Origin: an uncultured Clostridia bacterium
GTDB taxonomy: Bacteria > Bacillota > Clostridia > Christensenellales > UBA1242
Assembly: GCA_944348085.1 (NCBI GenBank)
Contig: CALVMU010000014.1
Coordinates: forward strand, 1 to 37,168
Direction: 5' to 3'
Length of the DNA stretch: 37,168 nucleotides
Positions 1 through 8,400 of this stretch are shown piece after piece. Under the pieces are notes generated by a model. The model was not told where the DNA came from and did no database searches. It saw nothing but the letters and a program-made list of their open reading frames with translations. Numbering within the stretch: position 1 is the stretch's first letter; each line of letters begins with the position of its first letter. A program made the position numbers and the translations under genes.

Positions 1-466
1 CCTATGCAATTTAGGAAACAAGCTCTTGCATCACTCTCTTTTTAATTATTAGTCCGTTTTAACCCTACGGGTTAAATTTATGCTCTTTTTTTTGTTTGTA
101 AAAAGTTTCGTGGATAAAAGACTTTTTAGTTTTTTTTACCCAGATGCTATAATTTTAAGGGGGATTTGTAATGTGTAAAAACTAAAAAATCATCTTTTTA
201 AACATGGCGCATGCATAATATTAAGTTAAATTTAAAAAATGTCGGCATTTCGGTATTATCAAAATTAAACATAAAAAAGAATCTTTGTGAAGGCAGCTAC
301 TTTTAGATTGTTGGAAAACAGATTGTAAAAAGCCAGCCTTCTTTTAAAAGAAGAATTGGTATATAATTAAAAACTTATTCATAAACTTTTGCAGTTCAAA
401 AAAATAAAAATAATTAGAGAATAGAGTTTGCGCATAAGAAAAATTTTTAAAAAAGTTAATAATCTT

Positions 467-498
467 CATAAAAATGTTTCACGTGAAACATTTTTATG
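467..498. promoter_or_regulatory. parS site 1 (ParB centromere site) in a 32-bp palindrome
   Basis: The 16-bp core TGTTTCACGTGAAACA at 475-490 is the canonical parS sequence of Bacillota. It is the ParB loading site for CTP-dependent spreading. Here it sits in the centre of a longer perfect palindrome: the arm CATAAAAATGTTTCAC at 467-482 is the exact reverse complement of 483-498. Confidence 0.93.
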
Positions 499-589
499 GC
501 TATATTATTTGTCCATAGGTCAAATAAAGGAGGAAAGAATTAAAAACACTTGTGTGTTGAGATATATAATGGGGTTTTGTATTGTAAAT

Positions 590-605
590 TGTTTCACGTG
601 AAACA
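590..605. promoter_or_regulatory. parS site 2 (ParB centromere site)
   Basis: A second perfect TGTTTCACGTGAAACA core lies about 100 bp from the first and about 90 bp beyond the 3' end of parB. Unlike site 1, the flanks do not extend the palindrome. Two sites this close beside parAB fit an origin-proximal centromere. Confidence 0.93.
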
Positions 606-662
606 TTTTTTAAGTGGTTTTAAAAGCAAATTTGTTAAAAAATACATGTTTTAAGTTAAGTG

Positions 663-700
663 CAATAAAAAAAGAACGAATAATCGTTCTTTTTTTATTG
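663..700. terminator. Rho-independent terminator of parAB
   Basis: A perfect 17-bp stem (663-679 with 684-700, loop of four) has GAACGA/TCGTTC at its tip and A and T tracts at its base, so it can work in both directions. The parB stop codon (695-697, minus strand) lies inside the stem. Confidence 0.85.
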
Positions 701-1642
701 TGGATGGCGTTTATTGTAATTTCTTAAATCACCTAATGTTATTTCCTTTTTCTTTAAAAGTTCCATCAAATCAGATATTCTGTCCAAATCATCTCTTGAA
801 TAGTAGTCTATGTATATTCTTCCTTTATTATCATTTCCAATAGCAGAAACCTTTGTTGAGAAAACTCTTTGCATGTCTGAAATAAGTTCTTTAAGCTCTA
901 TTGATTGTTCTACTACTTTTGTGGCTTTAGGTTTGTTTGGATTTAAATAGTTTCTAACCGCTTTTTCAAGGTCTCGAACGGACATTTTCCCATCACACGC
1001 TTGACGCGCAAGCTTTATTTGAGCTGTGGTGTCTGTAATTGTGACTAAGGTTTTTGCGTGACCACTTGAAAGGCGTCCATCTTCAACCATCTTTACAACA
1101 TCTGGATACAAGCTTAAAAGTCTGAGTGTGTTTGCAATGTTTGAACGGCTTTTCCCAATTCTTTCTGCAACAACTTCTTGGGTTAAGCTGTATTCTTCCA
1201 TCAATTGTTTGATAGCGCGAGCTGCTTCAATTGGGTTTAAGTCTTCTCTTTGCAAGTTTTCAATAATAGAAATCTCTTTGACTTGTTTGTCGCTGTAGTT
1301 TTTAATTACAACAGGAACTTTATCTAGACCTGCAAGTTTTGAAGCTCTCCATCGGCGTTCACCTGCAATGATCATGTATTTGCCATTTTCAAGTTTGTTA
1401 ACGACTAAAGGCTGAATAACTCCGTGCACTTTAATTGAGTCAGCAAGTTCTTGCAAAGCATCTTGGTCAAAATGTTTTCTAGGCTGATTTGGGTTTGGTG
1501 TGATATCATTGATGTTAAGTTCGTCCACGCTTTTGCTCTCAACAATTGGAGTCTTTTTTGTTGCGATCTCTTCGACTTGTTCATTATCATAAAATGCAAA
1601 CAATGATTCAAGTCCTCGTCCTAATCCTTTTTTCTTGTCCAT
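695..1642 (-). CDS. parB: Chromosome-partitioning protein ParB (Spo0J family)
   Basis: ParB binds parS, closes into a CTP-dependent DNA clamp and spreads to build the origin segregation complex acted on by ParA. All expected parts of the 315-residue protein are visible. The N-terminal GLGRGL peptide (6-11) is the ParA-stimulating segment. PNPNQPRKHFD (about 49-59) and GERRWRA (94-100) belong to the CTP-binding ParB/Srx-like domain. ENLQR is at 128-132, a helix-turn-helix runs about 153-175 (LTQEVVAERIGKSRSNIANT), and a C-terminal dimerisation segment follows. The ATG shares one base with the parA stop (TAATG), so the two are translationally coupled. The parS sites directly downstream support the call. 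The related paralogue Noc is less likely because the sites match parS and parA is the partner. Confidence 0.96.
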   Translation of the reverse strand: MDKKKGLGRGLESLFAFYDNEQVEEIATKKTPIVESKSVDELNINDITPNPNQPRKHFDQDALQELADSIKVHGVIQPLVVNKLENGKYMIIAGERRWRASKLAGLDKVPVVIKNYSDKQVKEISIIENLQREDLNPIEAARAIKQLMEEYSLTQEVVAERIGKSRSNIANTLRLLSLYPDVVKMVEDGRLSSGHAKTLVTITDTTAQIKLARQACDGKMSVRDLEKAVRNYLNPNKPKATKVVEQSIELKELISDMQRVFSTKVSAIGNDNKGRIYIDYYSRDDLDRISDLMELLKKKEITLGDLRNYNKRHPQ

Positions 1643-2463
1643 TATTTTTTATCTCCTTTTAATTTTATCTGAGTGTCTTTTCCGATAGGATTATATTTGA
1701 TTTTGTTTCTATCCAAAAACTCTTCTGCAAGTGATAAATATGCCTCAGCGCCCTTACTATTTGGCTCATAAAGCATGATAGGTTCTCCATGACTTGGAGC
1801 TTCAGCCAAACGAATGTTTCGAGGGATGTATGTAAAGAAAACTTTTTTGCCAAAGAACTTGATTATCTCGTCGCTAACTTGAGATGTCAGATTGGAACGC
1901 TTGTCTTTCATTGTCATCACAACGCCTTCAATGTCAATCGATGGGTTGAGATGATATTTGATGAGGCGAATGGTGTTCATAAGCTGAGTGATGCCCATGA
2001 GTGGATAAAACTCACACTGCATTGGAATGATAACCGAGTCGCAAGCTGTTAAAGCATTGACGGTGATCAATCCCAGGGATGGAGGACAGTCAATCATTAT
2101 AAAATCATAACTTTCCTTCAGTGGATCTAAGATTTGTTTCATGATTTTTTCTCTTTGTGGCATTTGAACCATCTCAATTTCAGCGCCTGCTAAATCCACA
2201 GTAGAAGGCAAGACATCCAAATTTTCAACTTGAGTGTGCTGAATAACCTCTTCGGTTGTGCAGTCATTTGAGATAAGGTCATAAACTGTTTTCATGTCGC
2301 TGTCTTTGTCAATTCCAAGTCCACTAGTAGCATTCCCTTGAGGGTCAAGGTCAACAACAAGACACTTTTTGCCCATTGCGCAAATATAAGCGGAGAGATT
2401 GATGCAGGTGGTTGTTTTGCCGACGCCTCCTTTTTGATTTGCAAAAGCAATAATTTTTCCCAT
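1642..2463 (-). CDS. parA: Chromosome-partitioning ATPase ParA (Soj family)
   Basis: ParA is a deviant-Walker P-loop ATPase that binds DNA as an ATP dimer and is released by ParB, driving origin movement and, in Bacillota, influencing DnaA. In the 273-residue form starting MGKIIAF, the deviant Walker A KGGVGKTT is at 11-18, DLDPQGN at 38-44 and Walker B IDCPPS at 124-129. I chose the second ATG (2463) over the one at 2469: AGGA lies nine bases before it but only three before the first. The gene is first in a two-gene minus-strand operon with parB. No strong promoter is obvious upstream; a weak ATTATA-type -10 lies near 2494-2499. Confidence 0.96.
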   Translation of the reverse strand: MGKIIAFANQKGGVGKTTTCINLSAYICAMGKKCLVVDLDPQGNATSGLGIDKDSDMKTVYDLISNDCTTEEVIQHTQVENLDVLPSTVDLAGAEIEMVQMPQREKIMKQILDPLKESYDFIMIDCPPSLGLITVNALTACDSVIIPMQCEFYPLMGITQLMNTIRLIKYHLNPSIDIEGVVMTMKDKRSNLTSQVSDEIIKFFGKKVFFTYIPRNIRLAEAPSHGEPIMLYEPNSKGAEAYLSLAEEFLDRNKIKYNPIGKDTQIKLKGDKK

Positions 2464-2685
2464 AAGCATTTGTCCTTTTTAATAGATTTAAGATATAATC
2501 TTACACCATAATAATAACACAAAAAAAATAAAAATTAAAGAAAAATTTATAAAAAGTTGAAAAATAAAGCTAAAAAATCGATTTATTTCAGTTATTTTAA
2601 TGATATATTTTAAATATTTGAGAAAATTTCCGCTTTTTAAATAAAAATATTGTGAAAAGGCGTTTTGGAAAGAGAGAAAAAAGAT

Positions 2686-2713
2686 TTGATAAAGTTTGAG
2701 AATGTGATATAAT
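2686..2713 (+). promoter_or_regulatory. recF promoter (extended -10)
   Basis: The -35 TTGATA (2686-2691), a 16-bp spacer and TATAAT (2708-2713) with an upstream TG (TGATATAAT) form a good sigma-A promoter. Only seven bases separate the -10 from the recF ATG, so transcription should start at or within a base or two of the start codon and the mRNA would be leaderless. Confidence 0.75.
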
Positions 2714-2720
2714 AAAAATA

Positions 2721-3785
2721 ATGAAAATAAAAAAACTTCATCTGTTGAACTTTAGATCATATCAAGATCAAACATTTGAATTTGATGACAATTTGAATTT
2801 GCTTATAGGGAAAAATGCTCAAGGAAAAACCAATGTTCTTGAAGCGATCTTTTTTGCAGTGATTGGAAGAAGTTTTCGCACAGGTAAAGAAAAAGAGGTC
2901 ATCCGCTGGGGAGAAAATTACGGAAAAATTGAAGCTGAGTTTGATAACGGTTATAGAAAAATAACTATACAAATTGTTTTAAACAGCCAGCATAAAAAAT
3001 CGGTTTTGGTTGACGGGATTGCATTGCATAAAATCGGCGAACTTCTTGGCCGAACAAATGCAGTGTTTTTCTCGCCAAATGAGCTTAAACTTGTAAAAGA
3101 AAGCCCTGAAGACCGACGAAAATTTTTAAATGTGGCAATATCGCAAACAAATAAGCGCTATTTTTACCTTTTAGGGCGTTATGAAAAAGTTTTGGCAAAC
3201 AGAAACAAGCTTTTGAAAAGCAGTGTGAATATTGAGGTTGTGAAAGAAACAATCGACATATGGAATAGATCGCTTTGCGAAATTGCTGAAAAGATTTTTG
3301 AAGAGCGAAAGAAGTTTGTTGACGAACTGGCGCCTTATGCAGAAAAGGCACACGAATATCTTTCAAATGGTGAAGAAAAATTGAAAGTTGAGTATAAAAG
3401 TGATTTTAATGAAAATTATGGGCAAAATTTGATGAAATATTTGCAAAAAAATCTTGAAAAAGATTTTAAATTTGGTTATACAACTGCAGGAATCCACAGA
3501 GATGATCTGAATTTGTATGTCAACAATGTTGAAGTGAAAAATTTTGGTTCTCAAGGTCAACAGAGGACGGTGGCATTGTCATTAAAACTTGCAGAGCTGG
3601 AATGCAATAAAAATAGAACAGGACAATATCCTATTCTTCTATTGGATGATGTGTTTAGTGAGCTTGACGAGGAAAGGCGAAAGCGTCTATTGAAATTTAC
3701 GCAAAAAACACAAACAATCATTACGGGAACAGAAATTACTGAAAAAAATAACGGAAAAGTGATAAAAATAATAAAAAAATCTTAA
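2721..3785 (+). CDS. recF: DNA replication and repair protein RecF
   Basis: RecF is an SMC/ABC-type ATPase that recognises gapped DNA and, with RecO and RecR, loads RecA at stalled forks. The 354-residue length is normal. Walker A GKNAQGKT is at 30-37, following the typical RecF opening LHLLNFRSYQ. The ABC signature GSQGQQRT is near 276-283, and Walker B with D-loop (LLLDDVFSELD) lies around 303-313. There is no Shine-Dalgarno sequence before the ATG; the promoter suggests a leaderless message. recF usually follows dnaN in an origin operon. Here it stands alone, divergent from parAB and next to trpS. recR, for its partner protein, is about 30 kb downstream in this window. Confidence 0.95.
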   Translation: MKIKKLHLLNFRSYQDQTFEFDDNLNLLIGKNAQGKTNVLEAIFFAVIGRSFRTGKEKEVIRWGENYGKIEAEFDNGYRKITIQIVLNSQHKKSVLVDGIALHKIGELLGRTNAVFFSPNELKLVKESPEDRRKFLNVAISQTNKRYFYLLGRYEKVLANRNKLLKSSVNIEVVKETIDIWNRSLCEIAEKIFEERKKFVDELAPYAEKAHEYLSNGEEKLKVEYKSDFNENYGQNLMKYLQKNLEKDFKFGYTTAGIHRDDLNLYVNNVEVKNFGSQGQQRTVALSLKLAELECNKNRTGQYPILLLDDVFSELDEERRKRLLKFTQKTQTIITGTEITEKNNGKVIKIIKKS

Positions 3786-3952
3786 AAATATAGTGAAAAA
3801 ACATTACTCAAGCAAATTTTGATTTCAAATTTTGATAAAAAAAAGAAAATATAAGATAAAAATGATTTAAAAGATAAAAAAATATTTTAAAAATCGGAAA
3901 AGAAAGGGAATTGGTCATACAATTTTTAAACTAAAAAAATATTTGTAAAAAT

Positions 3953-3990
3953 AAAAAATAGCAAAAAATTAATTTATTTTGCTATTTTTT
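3953..3990. terminator. Two-way terminator between recF and trpS
   Basis: A perfect 14-bp inverted repeat (3953-3966 with 3977-3990, loop of 10) has TAGC/GCTA in the stem and A and T tracts on both sides, so it can end both convergent transcripts. The rest of 3786-3952 is A-rich with nothing recognisable. Confidence 0.75.
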
Positions 3991-4013
3991 TATGATTTTT
4001 TAATATATTTTTG

Positions 4014-5075
4014 TTAATTTTTCTTATTTTTTAATTTTTCATAATCTAGCCCCATGGCTTCTTTGATTTTTTTGAGCATTTTTTGAGCGGAGGCTCTTGC
4101 TTTTTTGCCACCTTCAAACAGAATGTCATAAACTTTGTCAACATTTTCTTCAAGCTCTTTTCGTTTTGCTCTGATTGGCGTTAACAACTCGTTGATTATG
4201 TTGTTTAAGAAAAGTTTGACTTTTACATCGCCAAGACCACCTCGCTTGTAATGAGCTTTAAGTTCGTCTAAGTTTTTATATTCTGGCAAATATTTTTCAA
4301 AATGTTCGTCTTTGCAGAAAGCATCTAAGTATGCAAACACAATGTTTCCTTCAATTTGTCCTGGATCAGCCACTTTGATATGGTTTGGATCAGTGTAAGC
4401 GGACATGATTTTTTCTTTAACGGTCTTTTCGTCATCACAAAGATAGATTGCGTTGCCTGCCGATTTTGACATTTTTAGTTTTCCATCAAGCCCAGGAAGG
4501 CGTGCGCAAATTTTATTTTCAGGCAATAACCCTTTGACTTCTCTAAAAACTTGCCCATAAGTGTTATTGAATGAGTGGGCAATTTCCTTTGTTACTTCTA
4601 TAACAGGCATTTGGTCTTCGCCAACAGGGACTATATTTGCATTGAAGGCCAAAATATCGGCAGCTTGAGAGACTGGATAGTTTAAAAATCCGATAGGCAG
4701 CGACTTTTCAAAACCGCGTTGTTTGATTTCGTCTTTGATTGTTGGGTTGCGTTGAAGGCGTGATACAGACACGAGATTCATAAAATAGGCGGTGATTTCA
4801 AAAAGTTCTGGCACTTGAGATTGAATAAAAATGGTCACTTTGTTTGGGTCGATGCCAGCCGAAATATAATCAATTGCGACCTGAATGATGTTGTTTTTAA
4901 CTTTATCCACATTGTTTGCATTGTCGGTCAACGCCTGAGTGTCGGCAATCATTATATAATACTCGTCATAATCGTTTTTGTTTTGTAGCTCAATTCTGGT
5001 TTTAAGACTTCCTACATAATGTCCTAAATGCAGATTTCCTGTTGGGCGGTCACCTGTTAAAATAATGTTGTTCAT
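4014..5075 (-). CDS. trpS: Tryptophanyl-tRNA synthetase
   Basis: This class Ic enzyme charges tRNA-Trp with tryptophan using ATP. In the 353-residue form the opening ILTGDRPTGNLHLGHYVGSL contains the HIGH-like motif HLGH (16-19), and a perfect KMSKS loop is at 201-205. Between them PIGFLNYPVSQAADIL and GEDQ are typical TrpRS segments. I start at 5075 because GGAGAG lies four bases before that ATG; 13 extra in-frame codons upstream would put the start almost on the predicted transcription start. The gene is monocistronic with its own promoter. The leader is only about 37 nt, too short for a T-box, which is a common control of trpS in Bacillota. Confidence 0.96.
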   Translation of the reverse strand: MNNIILTGDRPTGNLHLGHYVGSLKTRIELQNKNDYDEYYIMIADTQALTDNANNVDKVKNNIIQVAIDYISAGIDPNKVTIFIQSQVPELFEITAYFMNLVSVSRLQRNPTIKDEIKQRGFEKSLPIGFLNYPVSQAADILAFNANIVPVGEDQMPVIEVTKEIAHSFNNTYGQVFREVKGLLPENKICARLPGLDGKLKMSKSAGNAIYLCDDEKTVKEKIMSAYTDPNHIKVADPGQIEGNIVFAYLDAFCKDEHFEKYLPEYKNLDELKAHYKRGGLGDVKVKLFLNNIINELLTPIRAKRKELEENVDKVYDILFEGGKKARASAQKMLKKIKEAMGLDYEKLKNKKN

Positions 5076-5118
5076 AATTCTCTCCATAGTCAGCAAAAAG
5101 AATTTTCTTTGCAATTTG

Positions 5119-5147
5119 ATTATATTTTTTTTCGGTTATTAAGTCAA
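5119..5147 (-). promoter_or_regulatory. trpS promoter
   Basis: On the minus strand TTGACT (5142-5147), a 17-bp spacer and a perfect TATAAT (5119-5124) form a strong sigma-A promoter. The start site should be near 5112. Confidence 0.8.
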
Positions 5148-5352
5148 GTTTTTGTAACATTATTTGCTGTAAAATTGGTCAAAAAACAACAAAAATTTTA
5201 AAAATTTTCAAAAAAATCATGAAAAATCGCAAAAAATCATAAAAAAATCAAAAATTTTGCAAAAAAATAAAAAATCAAAATATTTTTTAATTTAAAAACT
5301 AGCCGTTTTCTTCGGTTGATTTAAGAGAAAAAAATTGTCTTAAAAAGCCTTA
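5148..5352. other. AT-rich spacer without recognisable content
   Basis: This part of the 392-bp gap between trpS and the giant gene is made of A/T runs and AAAAATC-like words. I see no gene, RNA motif or repeat that I would name. Confidence 0.5.
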
Positions 5353-5387
5353 TTTTGTTTGCTTTTGTCGAAACAAAAAGTTATAAT
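5353..5387 (+). promoter_or_regulatory. Promoter of the giant surface-protein gene, with inverted repeat
   Basis: The best promoter is TTGCTT (5359-5364), 17 bp, TATAAT (5382-5387). An 8-bp inverted repeat, TTTTGTTT (5353-5360) and AAACAAAA (5371-5378), straddles the -35 and could be an operator. The leader of about 74 nt carries a weak hairpin (GAATTAAT 5394-5401 with ATTAATTC 5416-5423) and a good AAGGAG ribosome binding site at about 5456-5461. Confidence 0.55.
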
Positions 5388-5467
5388 ATAGATGAATTAA
5401 TTTTCAATTAAATGTATTAATTCTAAATTAATCAACAAAATAAATCAAGAAATGTAAGGAGTTTGTT

Positions 5468-8400
5468 ATGTCAAAGAAAATTTCAAGAGGACTAACTTTC
5501 TTAGCTTTAGCGATTTTAAGTTTGGGCGCGATTTTTTTTATACCTTCTCTTTTAAGCGGAGGAAGAGCTGTTCAAGCTAGCGCGGAAGAAAACTTCCAAA
5601 ACGGCGAGGACATTCCTTTATGGACTGAAAAAGAACTGGCTGATGCGGCAATTGAAGATGCCGTGCATTTTGGTTTGGATTGCAAGGTGATTGACACAGC
5701 AGACGACCTTGCTATGTTTTCATATCAAGTCAACTCTGGAGTTGATAAATATGTAAATGCGAACATCTATCTTGCAAGCGATATTGACCTAAGCGCTGGA
5801 CTTTGGGCACCAATTGGAACGACCACAAATCCATTCAGAGGAAACTTCTTTGGAAATGGTCACTCTATTTCAAACATTGTGGTTGCCGAAGCTTCACAAT
5901 TTGCAAGTGATGACATTGGCTTGTTTGGTGCAATCGAAGGCGGTTCAATCGTTGACCTTACTGTTTCTGGTGCTTTCGCTGTTTCTTCAATCATTGATGA
6001 AACAAACAATATCGGAACTCTTGTTGGTCATGTGTCAACAGGTGCTCAAGTTATCAACTGCTTTGACGAAACATATCAACCAACAAACTCTACATACAGC
6101 ACAATCGGAGTTGCCGATAGCGGAACATTTGTGATTTATCCATCAAGCAAAACTGGTGAAGAGGCTTATCTTACTTCACAAGAAGAGATGACGGCTGCCG
6201 TTAGCATTGCAACTGATAATGCAACAAAAGGTTACTCAGCTTTCTATAACACAACAGTTACACCAGGCCCTTCAGATGAAGAAGGAACAGGTGTTGGTTT
6301 CTATAAAGATGGCAACTATTTCTTCTCGGGCAATAAAGAAGAATCTCAACAGGTGAGAGTTGCCTTCACTGACACAACTTACACAAGCACTCTTGCAGGT
6401 TTCTCTCATGTTTTATATGCAACTTCTGCTCCAGTTTTGAGAGCAAATGCAACTGCAGGTGCTGTTTATGCACTTAGGAAAGGTTATCAGGCAACAATTG
6501 CATCACCTTCTGAAGCTGAAAGTGGTGTTGTAAATTTGACTTGGGCATCTCAAACCATCAATATTACTTATGATTTTGATTACAGCACAAGAGATGTAAG
6601 TTTTGATGTTGACTATGACACTCCATGGGCAAAGATTATTGCTGACAATCCTATTGAAAGACTTGGCTATCAAACCAGAACGCTCTATTCAAATGCAGAC
6701 AAAACAATTGAGCTTAACACAACAACAAGAAGCGAATTTTTGACTTACTATGCAGACAATGCTGACATTGTTTATATGACTTGGACAAATCCAAAAACTC
6801 TTACAAGCAAACTCTATTTTGCCGCAGCTTCAACTGAAGGCGGAGCCTTCAACAATAATAACGGTGCGGACGCTGTAAGTGGCGTAAGTGTTACTGGGGC
6901 AACTTCTGCATCGGATGGTGGAGATGATTTTGACCTTACAACAATAACGGCAGGTGACACGGTTACAGTAACCTTCACTCTTAACGCAGGCTATACTTTC
7001 CAAGGTGCTGGCGTAGGGCAATGTGTTGGCACAAAGGGCAACTGGACAAATGTTGGCCAGTCATCTTTAACAGCGGGCGCTTATGCATATTTCCCAAACA
7101 GCACGGGGAAAGGCACAGATTACACAGTTAGAACATCTGGTGGATATTATGATGCATACACTCCAGTTGCTGTAAAAGTTTCGGTTACAGGGGATAGATA
7201 CACAGTTACCTTTACAAACATTTTGGATAATGGTGGCGAACTTGCCCTTATCTTTGGAAGAGCACAAAAAACAATCAATATAACAGGCACAAATATTGAC
7301 AAAGCAGAAGCAACATTGTCAAATAATTCCACGCAGACAAGCGTAAACCAGTCAAACAAAACACTTACCACAAAAGTTGGAGAAATCTTTACTTTAACAG
7401 TAAATATTCCAGATGCAAACAAGGACTTTTACATTTTGGAATATGGATTTGAAAATATTGCTTTTGACAATGTGACATCTACAAGGTCAACAATATTAAA
7501 TGGTAATACATACTATAGTAATAGAATATTTGAAGAAACAAACGGTTTTGAATATAGCGTAAGTGATATGTCAATCAACCTTACAATCAACAGACTTGTA
7601 ACATATATCACTGTGCAAATTGGCGAAAACGGAAGTTGGTATGCAGACAACAGTATTGCAGACAAATATCAAGTTCCTGTTTACATTACAAACTCAAACT
7701 TTGAAGGAACTCAATTAACTTTAACCAAAAGAACTTTTGAAGTTTCCAACGCAACAGCAACAACAATAAGACTTGGACAAGAAAGTCAAACATTCTTTAA
7801 CTTGGCAAGTGTTAGTGGTGTTAGCGCATCAATTTCAAACAACAGTATTACCTACATTTTTGAAAACAGCACAGGCGATGCAGATTCTCCTGCGTATACA
7901 ATCACAATCATACCAGAAAAAATATTGTATGATGTTACAATTTCTTACACACTTGACGGACAACCTATAGAACAAGAGGTTGCACAAAGATTTTTGTCTT
8001 TTAGTGGTAAAACACAAGACCTTGATTATGCAAACGCAAGTGGATATGCATACACGATTGGTTTAACAACAGGGGCTCAAACATGGCTTAATTACAATGT
8101 TTCCGCCTCACTTTCAAACGCAGGTTCCGAAATCACAGGAATCTCTTCTCCAGCAACAATTCAAGGTGCTTCAAACAATGTTTGGAGCGGAACTTTTGGC
8201 TCGTCAAACAACGCGACTTTCACATATAAGCCAGGCTCAACAGATTCAACAATCACAGTTGCTTTGACAACAAAAACAATAAATGTAAACTTTACAGGCC
8301 TTGTGCTTGACAGTGGTGACAAAAAGACTCCTTTCACAACCACAAACTATGCAAATCTTACATTAAGATATAGCGCAGACGGACTTGGAACTTTGACAAT

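Larger units (their letters stand above)
1..694. other. Gene-free origin-proximal region with parS sites
   Basis: I see no credible gene here. The stretch is strongly AT-rich and holds the two parS sites listed separately. A relaxed DnaA-box match (TTTTACACA, minus strand) lies at 172-180, and a one-mismatch match (TTATCCACG, minus strand) at 109-117; that is too few to call an origin. A short hairpin (TTTAACCC, loop TAC, GGGTTAAA) lies at 58-76 with a T run from about 83, and could end a gene to the left. A perfect 16-bp palindrome, CTTCTTTTAAAAGAAG, lies at 338-353. An extended -10 (TGCTATAAT, 145-153) points right, but the only ATG nearby (171) opens a four-codon frame. Confidence 0.5.

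Noticed and set aside
171..185. Leader peptide after AAGGGGG in the parS region
   Set aside because: The ATG opens only four codons (MCKN) with no downstream structure that would make it an attenuator.
5076..5147. T-box riboswitch before trpS
   Set aside because: The predicted leader is only about 37 nt and contains no T-box sequence or terminator hairpin.
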